Below are positions 27,516-37,375 of a DNA stretch of 64,000 nucleotides, piece after piece (the first letter of the stretch is position 1; each line of letters opens with the position of its first letter). A program made the translations under genes and the position numbers. The DNA comes from Gammaproteobacteria bacterium (GTDB lineage Bacteria; Pseudomonadota; Gammaproteobacteria; Steroidobacterales; Steroidobacteraceae). The stretch is taken from positions 1 to 64,000 of the forward strand of contig VGTW01000001.1 in assembly GCA_016874555.1 (NCBI GenBank), read 5' to 3'. The notes below the pieces were generated by a model. The model saw only the letters and a list, made by a program, of their open reading frames with translations, had not been told where the DNA came from and did not search any database.

Positions 27516-27989
27516 GTGATCAGCCTCAAAGTCAATGGCGTCGAGCGCCAAATCGATGCCGACCCCGACATGCCTCTACTCTGGGCCGTGCGCGACCTGC
27601 TTAAGCTCACCGGGACCAAGTATGGCTGTGGCATCGCGCAATGTGGCGCCTGCACGGTTCATCTCGACGGGCAACCCGCGCGCTCCTGCGTTACGCCAGT
27701 TTCGGCCGTGGGCAGCGCGGAGATCCGTACGGTCGAAGGTCTCTCGGGCGAAGCGGCAACGCATCCAGTTCAACAGGCCTGGATCGAGCTCGACGTGGTG
27801 CAATGCGGCTACTGCCAGTCCGGGCAAGTCATGGCGGCGGCAGCCCTGATCGAGCAGAACCCCGCACCGACCGATGCCGATATCGACGCTGCGATGAACG
27901 GCAACATCTGTCGTTGCGGAACCTATCCGCGAATCCGCGCCGCCGTTAAGCGTGCCGCCGAAATCAAACGCGCTGCTACCGCGGCATGA
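27516..27989 (+). CDS. (2Fe-2S)-binding small subunit of a molybdenum hydroxylase (IorA-like)
   Basis: A 157-residue protein carrying two iron-sulfur clusters. The plant-type ferredoxin site is [15 protein letters not shown] and the second cluster sits at CGYCQSGQ and [14 protein letters not shown]. It matches the small subunit of isoquinoline 1-oxidoreductase and related aldehyde oxidases. The start is GTG with GGAGA upstream. It overlaps the large-subunit gene by 4 bases, and electrons would pass from the molybdenum site through these clusters. Confidence 0.92.
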   Translation: MISLKVNGVERQIDADPDMPLLWAVRDLLKLTGTKYGCGIAQCGACTVHLDGQPARSCVTPVSAVGSAEIRTVEGLSGEAATHPVQQAWIELDVVQCGYCQSGQVMAAAALIEQNPAPTDADIDAAMNGNICRCGTYPRIRAAVKRAAEIKRAATAA

Positions 27990-30154
27990 GCACCGACAGC
28001 AGCACCCCGGCGATCGGCCGCCGACATTTTTTGATTGGTGCCGGTGTGGTGGCGGGCGGGCTAGCGGCCGGTGCGCTGCTACGACCCTATCTCATCGGTG
28101 GCCACGGCAGCGCTGCGCCCAAAGAATTCAAGCCACATGCCTTCTTGCGCATCGCCGACGACGATACGGTGACCGTGATCATCGGAAAGAGCGAGATGGG
28201 CCAAGGCGTCTACACAGGGCTGCCGATGATCCTCGCCGAGGAACTCGATTTCGATCTGCAGCGCCTCAAAGTGGAAATCGCGCCGGTTGACCCAGTGTTC
28301 AATCATCCCTTCCTGCCTGCCCAGTTCACGGGTGGCAGCATGAGCACCAATACCACCTATGAATCTTTGCGCCATGTCGGCGCGACGGCGCGCAGTATGC
28401 TCATGACTGCAGCCGCAGCACGCTGGGGGGTCGATATATCGACGCTGCGTACCGAGGTCGGCAAGGTCATCGATACCACGGGGCGCGAGCTGCGCTACGG
28501 CGAACTCGCCGAGTCGGCCTCAGCTCTACCGCTGCCTACCAAAGAAACCGTCCGTCTCAAAGATCCGAAAACCTTCAGCTATATCGGCAAACCGCAAAAG
28601 CGTCTTGACAGTCGGATCAAGGTCACGGGCGAGGCCGTGTTCGGAATCGATGTCGAATTGCCGGGGATGCTGATTGCAACCGTGGCCCGCGCACCCGTAT
28701 TCGGCGCTAGCGTCAAATCGTTCGATGGCACCCGTGCACGCGGTGTTCCGGGCGTGGTCGAAATCAAGCAGGTGTCGAGTGGCGTCGCCGTGATCGCCAA
28801 GCACACCTGGGCGGCACTAAAAGGTCGCGAAGCACTGAGCGTCGAGTGGAATGACGCCGACGGCAAAAAACTTTCGACCGAAGCGCTGCGGCGTAGTTGG
28901 CAGGCACTCGCCGCAAAGCCCGGTATCGTCGGTCAAAATATCGGCGATGCCGCTAAGGTATTGGCGAGTGAATCGCAATGTATCGAGGTGGAATACGAGT
29001 TGCCTTATCTCGCGCACGCGTGCATGGAACCGATGAACGCGACCGCTCTCGTCAAAGAAGATAGCTGTGATCTTTGGCTCGGCACCCAAAGCCAATCGCA
29101 AGATGCGCAATTCGTCGCAGCTGCGTTGGGTATCGACCCCAAAAACGTTCGTGTGCACACCACTTTTCTCGGCGGTGGTTTCGGGCGTCGCGCTAGTGCA
29201 GATTCCGATTTCGCCGTCGAAGCGGCCCATGTGGCCAAAGGTATCGGCAAGCCGGTCAAGGTGTTTTGGACACGCGAAGACGACATGCGTCGGGGTTATT
29301 ACCGACCGTACAGCATCAGCAAAGTCCGCGCAGCCATTGGCGTCGACGGACTGCCCTCGGCATTTCATCAAGTGATCGTCGGCAAGCCAGTGCTCGCCAA
29401 CACCGCCATGGGCAAGATGGCAGTGAGCAAGGAAGGTCTCGATCCCTCGTCGGTCGAGGGTACAGCAAATATGGCCTATCCCATCCCGAATCTTCGCGTC
29501 GAGGTCCACAACACCACTGAAGTCGTCCCCATTCTTTGGTGGCGTTCCGTAGGTCATTCGATCAACGGTTTCGTTGCCAATGGCGTGATCGACGAATTGG
29601 CGGCGCTGGCCAAACGCGACCCGTACGAATACCGACAGGCGATGCTCGCCGGCAAGCCCCGTTATCGCGCCGTACTCGATGCGGCAGCGGAGCTTGCGGA
29701 TTGGGGCCAGCCGCTACCCGCTGGCCGGCATCGTGGTATCGCGCTACAAGAAAGCTTCGGGAGTATCGTCGCGCAGGTGGCGGAAGTTTCGGTAACCGGC
29801 GGGAAAGTACGCGTGCATCGCGTCAGTTGTGCCGTCGATTGCGGTATTGCAGTTAACCCTGATCAAGTTGTTGCACAAATGGAAAGCGCCATCAACTACG
29901 GACTATGTGCCGTACTCGAGAGCGAGATCACGATCCGCGACGGTGTGGCCGTTCAGGGCAACTTCGACAGCTACCCCGTGCTGCGTATTGCCGCTGCGCC
30001 ACAGATTGATGTGCGCATTGTGAACAGCGACGGACCGATAGGCGGCATTGGCGAGCCCGGTACGCCACCGATCGCACCCGCGGTCTGCGGAGCTATTTTT
30101 GCAGCGACCGGCAAAAGAATTCGCCGTCTGCCGCTCAGTGCCTCACTGAGCTGA
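27986..30154 (+). CDS. Molybdopterin-binding large subunit of a xanthine-oxidase-family hydroxylase (IorB-like)
   Basis: A 722-residue subunit with a twin-arginine signal ([20 protein letters not shown]), so the complex is likely exported folded. Cofactor motifs include [38 protein letters not shown] and the terminal [14 protein letters not shown] with the catalytic glutamate. It lacks the FAD domain, as IorB types do, and would hydroxylate an N-heterocycle or aldehyde. No cytochrome partner gene is adjacent. It ends against the convergent M20 gene with a 12-base overlap. Confidence 0.9.
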   Translation: MSTDSSTPAIGRRHFLIGAGVVAGGLAAGALLRPYLIGGHGSAAPKEFKPHAFLRIADDDTVTVIIGKSEMGQGVYTGLPMILAEELDFDLQRLKVEIAPVDPVFNHPFLPAQFTGGSMSTNTTYESLRHVGATARSMLMTAAAARWGVDISTLRTEVGKVIDTTGRELRYGELAESASALPLPTKETVRLKDPKTFSYIGKPQKRLDSRIKVTGEAVFGIDVELPGMLIATVARAPVFGASVKSFDGTRARGVPGVVEIKQVSSGVAVIAKHTWAALKGREALSVEWNDADGKKLSTEALRRSWQALAAKPGIVGQNIGDAAKVLASESQCIEVEYELPYLAHACMEPMNATALVKEDSCDLWLGTQSQSQDAQFVAAALGIDPKNVRVHTTFLGGGFGRRASADSDFAVEAAHVAKGIGKPVKVFWTREDDMRRGYYRPYSISKVRAAIGVDGLPSAFHQVIVGKPVLANTAMGKMAVSKEGLDPSSVEGTANMAYPIPNLRVEVHNTTEVVPILWWRSVGHSINGFVANGVIDELAALAKRDPYEYRQAMLAGKPRYRAVLDAAAELADWGQPLPAGRHRGIALQESFGSIVAQVAEVSVTGGKVRVHRVSCAVDCGIAVNPDQVVAQMESAINYGLCAVLESEITIRDGVAVQGNFDSYPVLRIAAAPQIDVRIVNSDGPIGGIGEPGTPPIAPAVCGAIFAATGKRIRRLPLSASLS

Positions 30155-31474
30155 GTCGCCCTCAAGGTAATCGAGCGCCAGATTGGCGAAAGTTCGGCTC
30201 GCCATCGGGATAGCCATCTCGTCCACGAAAAAGAGCGGCGAGTGGTTCGACGCCGCCGTCAACATGTTCTGGTCGCGCGGCGTAACCCCCACAAAGTAGA
30301 AAAAGCTCGGCACTTTTTGTCCGAAAAAGGCGAAATCTTCGGCGCCCGTAACCAGCGGTACCGGCCGCACGTTAGCAGCTCCCGCTACACGTCGCAGCGA
30401 CGGCAGCACGCGCTCGGTCAACGCCGGATCATTACGCACCACGGGATTACTGCCTGGGTCGAGCTCGAAACTGGCACTTGCGCCGTTCGCTGCAGCGATA
30501 TTGACCACCATGCGCTCGATATTCTTGACAATCGATTCGCGCTGCTGCGAATCGAAGGTGCGAATGGTACCCACCATTTCGACGTCATCGGGGATGATGT
30601 TGTGACGAATGCCGCCTTTGATGGCGCCGACAGTGACAATCGCCGGATTCGCCGTGATATCCACCTGACGACTCACCACGGTCTGCAAAGCGTTGACGAT
30701 CTGCGCTGAAACCACGATCGGATCGACGCCGCTCCATGGCCGTGCACCATGGGTTTGCCGACCTTTGACGACGATGCGATACGAGTCGGAGCCCGCCATC
30801 AGCGGGCCACCGCGATAACCCACCATGCCGGACGGCATGTTGGCAAAAACATGCAGGCCAAAGACCGCCTCGGGGCGATATTTTTCGAGTACCCCTTCTT
30901 TGATCATCAACGATGCCCCTCCCTCCTCACCCGCTGGCGCACCTTCTTCGGCGGGCTGGAAGAAAAACACCACCGAACCCGAGAGCTCGGTCTTGAGGCC
31001 AGCGAACGCTTCGGCAATGCCCATCAGTACCGAAGTGTGCACATCGTGACCGCAGGCATGCATCACGCCGACGGTCTCGTTGCGATAGGTGGTGGTGACG
31101 CGCGAGCGAAAGGGCAGCTCGTTCTGCTCGAGGACCGGGAGGCCGTCCATGTCGGCACGCAAAGCGATCGTCGGTCCAGGCTTACCGCCGCGCAGAACGC
31201 CGACCACACCGGTTTTGGCCACACCCGTCTGCACTTCCATGCCGAGCTTCTTCAGGTGCTCGGCCACGATCTTCGAGGTACGGAATTCGCGATTGGAGAG
31301 TTCGGGATTTTGATGGAAATCGCGACGCCAGTCGATCACCTGCAACTCAAGTTTACTGATCGCGGCATTGAGTCGTGCGTGCAAATCTTGCGCTGCAGCT
31401 TCACCCACCGCGAAACTCAGGGCAGCGACCACACCAAAGAACAGAAATACTGGCAATTGCGATAGGCGCGTCAT
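30143..31474 (-). CDS. Exported M20 amidohydrolase (hippurate hydrolase-like)
   Basis: A 443-residue zinc-dependent amidohydrolase with a Sec signal peptide (VFLFFGVVAALSFAVGEAAA, cleavage near residue 28). Motifs are ELSNREFRTSKIV, MHACGHDVHTSVLMG for the metal site, FFFQPAEEGAPAGEEGG for the catalytic glutamates and a late GAEDFAFFG. Members cleave N-acyl amino acids such as hippurate or indole-3-acetyl conjugates. The upstream gene on the same strand is 10 bases away. Confidence 0.9.
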   Translation of the reverse strand: MTRLSQLPVFLFFGVVAALSFAVGEAAAQDLHARLNAAISKLELQVIDWRRDFHQNPELSNREFRTSKIVAEHLKKLGMEVQTGVAKTGVVGVLRGGKPGPTIALRADMDGLPVLEQNELPFRSRVTTTYRNETVGVMHACGHDVHTSVLMGIAEAFAGLKTELSGSVVFFFQPAEEGAPAGEEGGASLMIKEGVLEKYRPEAVFGLHVFANMPSGMVGYRGGPLMAGSDSYRIVVKGRQTHGARPWSGVDPIVVSAQIVNALQTVVSRQVDITANPAIVTVGAIKGGIRHNIIPDDVEMVGTIRTFDSQQRESIVKNIERMVVNIAAANGASASFELDPGSNPVVRNDPALTERVLPSLRRVAGAANVRPVPLVTGAEDFAFFGQKVPSFFYFVGVTPRDQNMLTAASNHSPLFFVDEMAIPMASRTFANLALDYLEGDSAQ

Positions 31475-31484
31475 GGGAACCTCT

Positions 31485-32525
31485 TTAAAAAATGCGTACT
31501 AATTCGTAGATCGACAGTCGACCGTTACGCTCACCCGCTGCCACGAAGCGTCCGTCCGGCGACCAGCGCAAGCAAGTGGGCTCAGCCGCCGTCAGCTGTG
31601 CATCGAGCGCCGTGGTGGTCTTGCCCGGCAACCACAAAGATAATCGCCAATCGCGCCCACCCGTGACGAGATAGTTGCCGCCAGGCTGAAAAGCGAGACA
31701 CTCGATACGGTCAGTGTGCCCCCGAAGTTGCAAAGGACGCGAACCTTCCGGTCCCTTGTCGCCGAAATCCCAAAGCACGATCTGCTCGTGAGCGGCGGTG
31801 GCGAGATAACGCGAATCACCACTCCAACTCATGCCGTCAACTCGCCCTGGATAACCGCGCATCTGCGAATCACGCCCGGTGGACAAATACCAGAAATGTA
31901 CCGTGCCGTCCTGCGTGCCGGTCGCCAGAAAACGGCTGCTGGGACTGAATGCTGCCGTCAGGCATGGCGCGGACCACTTGTAATGCCGCAACTGAAAGCG
32001 TGGCGGCTCAACCCGATGTACGACCAGACCGCCGTTCATGGCCGCTGCGAGGTCACGTCCGGGTTTGTCCCACCCCAGCGCCGTTACCGTCGATGCGAGC
32101 GGCGCGAATGTATGTTCGACCACCAGCGACGACGCCCACAAAGAAATCTGCTTGCCCGTAGCGGTAGCCAGTCGCCTACCATCGGGCGACCAAGCAAGCG
32201 CCGTCGTCCAGTTCATCGATGGTCGCTGTTGAGCAACAAGAGCGCCCTCGGCATCAAATAGTGTGATCCGCGAATCTTGTCCGCTGCTCGCGAATGCGCT
32301 GCTACCGGGCCGCCAGGCCACGGCCAGCGTACCCATTCCGTGCTGGCCGATTTCGCGCGCCCCGAGTGCAGACTCGCTGCGCTTGACCAAAAAAACTTTC
32401 CCCTCACCACCCGCCACAGCGAGCCGCATCGTATCCGTCGACCAAGCGATATCAACAATATAATCGTCGAGCTTGAGCTCGCCGCGCAGTACAAGGATCG
32501 CGTTCGGCGTTTTCACGCGAGACAC
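31485..32525 (-). CDS. WD40-repeat protein
   Basis: A 346-residue protein made of about seven WD40-like blades, for example WSTDTMRLAVAGGEGKVFLV, WSPDGRRLATATGKQISLW and FQPGGNYLVTGGRDWRLSLW. There is no signal peptide and no extra domain, so it is a cytosolic beta-propeller scaffold. It overlaps the COG0523 GTPase gene by 13 bases and is probably co-transcribed with it. Its partner is unknown; the tight linkage suggests a role together with that metallochaperone-like protein. Confidence 0.85.
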   Translation of the reverse strand: MSRVKTPNAILVLRGELKLDDYIVDIAWSTDTMRLAVAGGEGKVFLVKRSESALGAREIGQHGMGTLAVAWRPGSSAFASSGQDSRITLFDAEGALVAQQRPSMNWTTALAWSPDGRRLATATGKQISLWASSLVVEHTFAPLASTVTALGWDKPGRDLAAAMNGGLVVHRVEPPRFQLRHYKWSAPCLTAAFSPSSRFLATGTQDGTVHFWYLSTGRDSQMRGYPGRVDGMSWSGDSRYLATAAHEQIVLWDFGDKGPEGSRPLQLRGHTDRIECLAFQPGGNYLVTGGRDWRLSLWLPGKTTTALDAQLTAAEPTCLRWSPDGRFVAAGERNGRLSIYELVRIF

Positions 32526-33940
32526 GAGTGGAGTCCGGCTTCAAGTTTTTCACGATCGAGATTACGGCCAATGAACACCAAGGTATTTCGCCAGGTGGCT
32601 CCCGCAGCCCACAGCTGCTCGAGCTGGCCATCTAATATCATGTGTACGCCATGGAACACACAGCGTCGGGCTTCGCCCTCAAGCGAAATCACGCCTTTCA
32701 TGCGAAAAATATCGGTACCGCGGCTCTTCAGCAAATTAGACAGCCAATCATTGCGCTTCTGCGTTTCGAGTGAACGCAGATCGCTGATATCGATCGAGGA
32801 AATTTCCTCATCATGAGGATGCGAAGTAAAGGCCCGCTGCACGATGGGCTTCGCGCCTTCTGTGCGCAGATTGAACTCTGCAGGTGCATGCTCACAAAAA
32901 TTTGCATAGGTGCCAACAGCGGCAACATCGACAACGAAGTGATTACCCTTGTGATTCACATCGATGGGTTGCTGGGCGGGTGCGACTTTCAGCGAGCCCC
33001 CGCGAGCGACCGTCACCGCTTCTCCGGCAAACGCGCGGACTGGCGGCTCGATCGCTGCAGCGAGAGTTTGCTGGGTCGCTGCCGCGACTGTTAGCACTAC
33101 GAACCCAAGACTTTTGTCACGGGCATCCCCGTGATCGTCGTGGTTATCGCCACGCTTATGTTCGTACGAATGGTCATGACTGCAGCCGGGACCATGTTCA
33201 TGATGATGATGGGCCTGCGCCTCGGCGCCGGTGCGCAGCGTATGCTGTCCCACGGCCAGCTGATACACGCCCGCCCACTCGAGGGGATATTGCGGCCCTA
33301 GAAAAGAGCCGTCGACCGCCAGTGTACGCTGCAGGTCGGAAGCGCCGACATCCAGCACGCAATCGATGGATACATTCGCGTTTTGCGTACGGAAAATACG
33401 CGCGGTGCCGTTGATGGCGCGCACCTGACGCGCGACGCGCTCGAGTTCGGCTTCACCGACGGGGTCGGTTTTATTGAGCCTAATAACATCGACGAAGGCG
33501 ACCTGCTCACCCGCCTCTGTCATTTTATCGAAATGCTTCTCGATATATCGCGCATCGACCAGCGTGACGGTGGCATCGAGCAGAAACTGCTGCTTGAAGT
33601 TATCGTCCAAAAAAAATGTCTGTGCAACCGGACTTGAGTCGGCCATGCGGGTGGTTTCGATGATGTAGTCGAACTTGTCGCGACGCTTCAGCAGCTGTTC
33701 GAGAATGCGCAGCAAGTCGCTACGACCCGTGCAGCAGATGCGGCCATTGTTGGTCTCGACGATTTCTTCCTCGGCGACGATCACCAGCTGGTGAACCACG
33801 CCGACCTCACCGAATTCGTTTTCGATGACAGCGATGCGCTTGCTGTGATTCTCTGAAAGGACGCGATTGAGCAGGGTTACCTTTCCAGACTCCAAAAATC
33901 CCGTCAAGACGGTGACAGGCACCCTATCCATAGTAGTCAT
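32513..33940 (-). CDS. COG0523 (CobW/ZigA-type) metal chaperone homologue with degenerate GTPase motifs
   Basis: About 475 residues from ATG 33940. The family's GTPase domain and CobW C-terminal domain are complete, with a His/Asp-rich linker (AHHHHEHGPGCSHDHSYEH). Key residues differ from the family norm: the P-loop reads GFLESGKVTLLN, so V21 replaces the Thr that binds Mg; the metal motif CxCC is NNGRICC (R67 for the first Cys); and ETTGLADP is ETTRMADS. NKTD is kept. It lies divergent from a Zur-like gene, which points to zinc-starvation control. Confidence 0.82.
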   Translation of the reverse strand: MTTMDRVPVTVLTGFLESGKVTLLNRVLSENHSKRIAVIENEFGEVGVVHQLVIVAEEEIVETNNGRICCTGRSDLLRILEQLLKRRDKFDYIIETTRMADSSPVAQTFFLDDNFKQQFLLDATVTLVDARYIEKHFDKMTEAGEQVAFVDVIRLNKTDPVGEAELERVARQVRAINGTARIFRTQNANVSIDCVLDVGASDLQRTLAVDGSFLGPQYPLEWAGVYQLAVGQHTLRTGAEAQAHHHHEHGPGCSHDHSYEHKRGDNHDDHGDARDKSLGFVVLTVAAATQQTLAAAIEPPVRAFAGEAVTVARGGSLKVAPAQQPIDVNHKGNHFVVDVAAVGTYANFCEHAPAEFNLRTEGAKPIVQRAFTSHPHDEEISSIDISDLRSLETQKRNDWLSNLLKSRGTDIFRMKGVISLEGEARRCVFHGVHMILDGQLEQLWAAGATWRNTLVFIGRNLDREKLEAGLHSCLA

Positions 33941-33964
33941 ATCTGGTAGATGATAACTTAAGGT

Positions 33965-34459
33965 ATGGGCAAGCCTTTGGAGTACATGCCACACGATCAC
34001 ACAACACCCCATGATCATGCCGCCTGCATCGATCACGCGGTGCGCACAGCTGCGGACGTCTGCGTGCAGCGGGGTCTCAAGCTCACGCCCGTGCGTCGCC
34101 GTATTCTCGAGATTGTCTGGCGCGCGCACGGGCCGGTCGGCGCCTACGACATCCTGGCCGAGCTTGCCAAGGAGCGTGCTAAGGCAGCACCGCCCACCGT
34201 TTATCGCGCGCTCGACTTTCTGATCGATGCCGGGCTAGTACACCGCATCGATTCGATCAATGCCTTCATCGGCTGCGACAAACCGGCGCGCGCGCACATT
34301 GCGCAATTTCTAGTGTGCCGTAAATGTCACCGGGTCATGGAAATCGATGCGCCGGGCATCAATCGCTTGCTGGCAGAAAAATCTCTGGCCGCCGGATTTC
34401 GCATCGAACCGACGTCGCTTGAAATCAAGGGGTTATGCGGGGAGTGCGAAGACGCCTGA
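33965..34459 (+). CDS. zur: Fur-family regulator, probably Zur
   Basis: A 164-residue regulator with a winged helix (LKLTPVRRRILEIVWRAHGP, then PPTVYRALDFLIDAGLVHRI) and a dimerisation domain. Two CxxC pairs for structural zinc (CRKCHRVME and CGEC) are present. A His/Asp-rich start (MPHDHTTPHDHAACIDHA) is unusual; M8 at 33986 is an alternative start. The divergent COG0523 gene argues for zinc over iron sensing. The AT-rich 24 bases between the starts (GATGATAACTTAAGG) are the probable operator and promoter region. Confidence 0.8.
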   Translation: MGKPLEYMPHDHTTPHDHAACIDHAVRTAADVCVQRGLKLTPVRRRILEIVWRAHGPVGAYDILAELAKERAKAAPPTVYRALDFLIDAGLVHRIDSINAFIGCDKPARAHIAQFLVCRKCHRVMEIDAPGINRLLAEKSLAAGFRIEPTSLEIKGLCGECEDA

Positions 34460-34460
34460 G

Positions 34461-34904
34461 TCAGCGCAGGGCCACCAGCCAAATGCCGAGAAGCAGCAGC
34501 GCGATCCCGACAAGTCGAGTCAGCGTCGCCGGGTGCTGCTGAAAGCCGAGCAAGCCGTAGTGATCGACGATCACGGAGGCGACCATCTGACCGCCCACCG
34601 TCAGCGCCAGCAGCAGCAAGGCGCCGAGTCGCGGGCCCGCAAACGTGGCAACGCCAACATAAGCCGCACCAAACAAACCACCCAACCACGCCCAAGCTGG
34701 CACCTGAGTAAAAGCGTCGCGTGCCGGTAATACATGCCGCGACATGACGAAGAATACGGCAAGCGCCGCAAGACCCACGACGAAGTTGGCGATCGTGCCG
34801 TAGAGGGCTCCGCCCAGCATCCGCCCCACGGCGGCATTGAGTCCGATCTGCACGACGAGGCCGACGCCAACCAGAAAAGTGAGCAGCATGGACAAGGATT
34901 GCAT
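34461..34904 (-). CDS. YdcZ/DUF606-family small DMT transporter
   Basis: A 147-residue membrane protein with about five helices: MLLTFLVGVGLVVQIGLNAA, GTIANFVVGLAALAVFFVMS, WLGGLFGAAYVGVATF, GALLLLALTVGGQMVASVIV and LVGIALLLLGIWLVAL. The pattern QIGLNAAVGR and GGQMVAS are typical of the YdcZ half-size family. I chose the ATG at 34904 because the longer upstream frame is polar and arginine-rich. It converges on the zur gene with one base between. The substrate is unknown. Confidence 0.82.
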   Translation of the reverse strand: MQSLSMLLTFLVGVGLVVQIGLNAAVGRMLGGALYGTIANFVVGLAALAVFFVMSRHVLPARDAFTQVPAWAWLGGLFGAAYVGVATFAGPRLGALLLLALTVGGQMVASVIVDHYGLLGFQQHPATLTRLVGIALLLLGIWLVALR

Positions 34905-35150
34905 GCGGTCAGCCTCCGTTTTTCGCGCCGTAGCGGGCCGCAATCCACGCACGACCCCGCGCACTCGACAACATCGCGAGTACGACGTGCCAAAACAGAC
35001 GTTTGGCGAGCGGGACACGGCGCGGCGGAATGGCAGCATAGACCGCCCTGCCCACATCTTCATGCACGAGCCGCTGCGGGCGTTGTTCGGAGATTGTCAC
35101 CTGCGGAAGGATAGCGGCGGAATTGCCCTCCGCGCTAGGCTTGGCAAACG

Positions 35151-35615
35151 GTGAACGAACTACCACAACATTCGCAGGCGCTGGTCGCCCGGCTGCTCGA
35201 TGCCTATTGCGCACGAATTTGCCCGCCACTCGCGCGCAACACGGTGCTGATCGGCTATCGCATCGAGGGCGAACAGGTGGTGATCCACGAGCTGCGTCGC
35301 ATTCTCGGCGTCGCGGGCACTTGGGAGCCCGTACCTGTTGCCAGGTTTCGATATCGATCGAGCAGTGGCGGTTGGCTGCTTGATTATTTTGAGAATGGCG
35401 TCTGGCAGCGTTATCGTCCGCTGTTACACAGTAAAAGTTTTCTCGAGTTGCTGCGCGAGTTCGACCGGGATCCCGCCGGGATTTTTTGGAGCCGCCTCGA
35501 CGGCAAGAGTCTGCGCTGGTGCAGTGCGCGTGGGCGTTGCATCGACTGCGACCTGCGTTATAAGCAGGTGCTGGGTCTCGCTGCCCCACTCGCCGCGGCG
35601 GTAACCCTGATCTAA
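35151..35615 (+). CDS. DUF3024-family protein
   Basis: A 154-residue cytosolic protein starting at GTG. The middle VARFRYRSSSGGWLLDYF followed by WQRYRPLLHSKSFLELLREF is the pattern of DUF3024 proteins, whose role is unknown. The C-terminal third adds a region with the cysteines RCIDCD. The 246 bases before it (34905-35150) contain no convincing gene. Confidence 0.65.
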   Translation: MNELPQHSQALVARLLDAYCARICPPLARNTVLIGYRIEGEQVVIHELRRILGVAGTWEPVPVARFRYRSSSGGWLLDYFENGVWQRYRPLLHSKSFLELLREFDRDPAGIFWSRLDGKSLRWCSARGRCIDCDLRYKQVLGLAAPLAAAVTLI

Positions 35616-35651
35616 GCGTACCGTCAGCTCGACGCTGACCAACTGCTTGCG

Positions 35652-35987
35652 CTAGCTGCACGCGAGCACGGCGCTAATCTTTGCTCCCGACGAGAAGGTC
35701 TTGAGTATTTCGGAAAATTCCGCAAGCTCTGCAACGACTTTGCCATCAATCTCAAGCAGCACGTCGCCCGCGACGAAGCCTGCCCAGGCGACCGGCGAGT
35801 CGGGAACCCCCGACTCCGCACGCACCCTGGCTCCCTGACGCGTACAATCCAAGATCACCGCGAAAAAGGACCCGACGTGGTGTTGTCGCGGTCGCGCCAT
35901 TACCGGTGTTGCTCGCGGCAGCACCACTGTGGCATCGTCGTCACCCTCCGTGGTGAAGTGATTGATACCGTCGAGCTTGCGTGTCAA
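35652..35987 (-). pseudogene. Remnant of a PDZ-domain peptidase (M28-type)
   Basis: The minus frame contains a clear PDZ segment: GARVRAESGVPDSPVAWAGF followed by AGDVLLEIDGKVVAELAEFS and a stop at 35652. That arrangement ends many M28 aminopeptidases. Upstream in the same frame the sequence (VVLPRATPVMARPRQ) has no recognisable catalytic part. Everything further, 35988-36152, holds stops in all sensible frames. It is most likely the decayed tail of a deleted gene. Confidence 0.45.
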
Positions 35988-36152
35988 TTGCGCGATGTAC
36001 GCGTGCTATTCATCGGCGAGGAACATGGTGTAGAGCAGCTCGCGCGGGGCTGGGCGCAGGCCTCATGATGAGACGGCAGTCGTATGTCATGGATGTAGGC
36101 GCACTCGGTCTGGGTCCAAAGAAATAAATTTCTGTATCGGGGGTTATTAATC

Positions 36153-37364
36153 ATGCCGAAGAAAGTAGTAAAGTTTGATCGCCGCTCATTGATTACGGGT
36201 GTCGCCATGGCAAGTCTGGCGGCGGAAGCAGGCTCTACGACATCAAGCAATGCTGACACGCAAAATGCGCCTGGCCCTTCGGGTGGTACACACGCACTAG
36301 GTAATGGCATTCAGGTTTCGAATCGTGGCCAGTACGCCAAAGTGGCGCTCAAACAGGATTTCGTGAACGTTGCTGCTGTCCAGTCGCAGCTCTATTCGAT
36401 TGATGTACGTGATCGAGCCAATACGCTTAAGCACAATCTCAATCGTATCTTGCGCCTGATCGATCTCGCGCAGAACTCTCCCGAAGAGTGGGACGGCGAG
36501 CGGCGCTGGGGTTCTAAAGTCGATCTCGTCTCGATGCACGAATTCCCCATCCAAGGCTTTCAGCCATGGACACGCAAAGAACTTAATCAGGTGGCCTTCG
36601 AATTGCCTGGCCCCGAATCCGAGACTATCGGCGAACGGGCCAAGCGCTATGGTTGCTACATTTCCTGGGGGTGCTACGCCAAAGAAAAAGATTGGCCTGA
36701 TCATATCATCAACATGTCGGTGCTGACGGGCCCCGATGGCAAGATCGTCAGCAAGCAATGGAAAGCGCGGAACATTCTCGGACTCTTTGGTGATGGCGCG
36801 TTGATCGGCACGACGATTTACGACGTACTCGATCGTTACGTCGAGATGTACGGCTGGGATGCCGTACTCCCGGTCGCGCGTACCGATATCGGCAACATCG
36901 CAATCACGGCGGTCGGTGCCGAGCCCACGCTCTACACCTGCCTCGGGCTCAAGGGCGCAGAGATTCTGGTGTTGTCGGTCACAGGTGGCAGCAACTCAGA
37001 ATCTGCCATCACTACGGCGCGCGCCAACCGGCTCTATACGCTGGGGGTCGGCAATGCCGTCTCGCCAAACAATATAGGTTTCCCGGAATCTTCGGGCACG
37101 CGCGATGAGGGCACGGTGATTGTCGATCCCCGCGGGACGGTACTCGCGAAAACATCGAATCATCACGAAGACATCATTACGGCACGAATTCCGATTGCCG
37201 ACTTCCGCAAGACACGACGCGTGCAGGAATTACCCGTGGCAATCCTGCTGCCGGTGCTACAGCAATACCAGCCGCTCTTTCAACCGAATGCCTTCCTCGA
37301 AAAACTGCCGCAGACCTATCAGGAAGCCGGCGAGATCGTACGTAAACGCATGGGAATCAAATAG
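36153..37364 (+). CDS. Nitrilase-superfamily protein lacking the catalytic cysteine
   Basis: A 403-residue protein with an N-terminal signal-like stretch (FDRRSLITGVAMASLAA, twin-arginine-like). The carbon-nitrogen hydrolase fold is clear: HEFPIQGFQPW contains the conserved Glu, and KQWKARNILGLFGDG occupies the Lys region. Where amidases read GNIGxxxCYDGxxPE, this protein reads GNIAITAVGAEPT, so V254 stands at the cysteine position. C263 (LYTCLGL) is nine residues later. It may be non-catalytic or use altered chemistry. MaoC and a hydroxyacid dehydrogenase gene follow closely. Confidence 0.75.
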   Translation: MPKKVVKFDRRSLITGVAMASLAAEAGSTTSSNADTQNAPGPSGGTHALGNGIQVSNRGQYAKVALKQDFVNVAAVQSQLYSIDVRDRANTLKHNLNRILRLIDLAQNSPEEWDGERRWGSKVDLVSMHEFPIQGFQPWTRKELNQVAFELPGPESETIGERAKRYGCYISWGCYAKEKDWPDHIINMSVLTGPDGKIVSKQWKARNILGLFGDGALIGTTIYDVLDRYVEMYGWDAVLPVARTDIGNIAITAVGAEPTLYTCLGLKGAEILVLSVTGGSNSESAITTARANRLYTLGVGNAVSPNNIGFPESSGTRDEGTVIVDPRGTVLAKTSNHHEDIITARIPIADFRKTRRVQELPVAILLPVLQQYQPLFQPNAFLEKLPQTYQEAGEIVRKRMGIK

Positions 37365-37375
37365 GGCGCTGACCG

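Noticed and set aside
35877-36068. Short plus frame with a ChaN-like VLFIGEEHG segment
   Set aside because: It overlaps the minus-strand PDZ remnant, and the motif alone is too short to support a gene.
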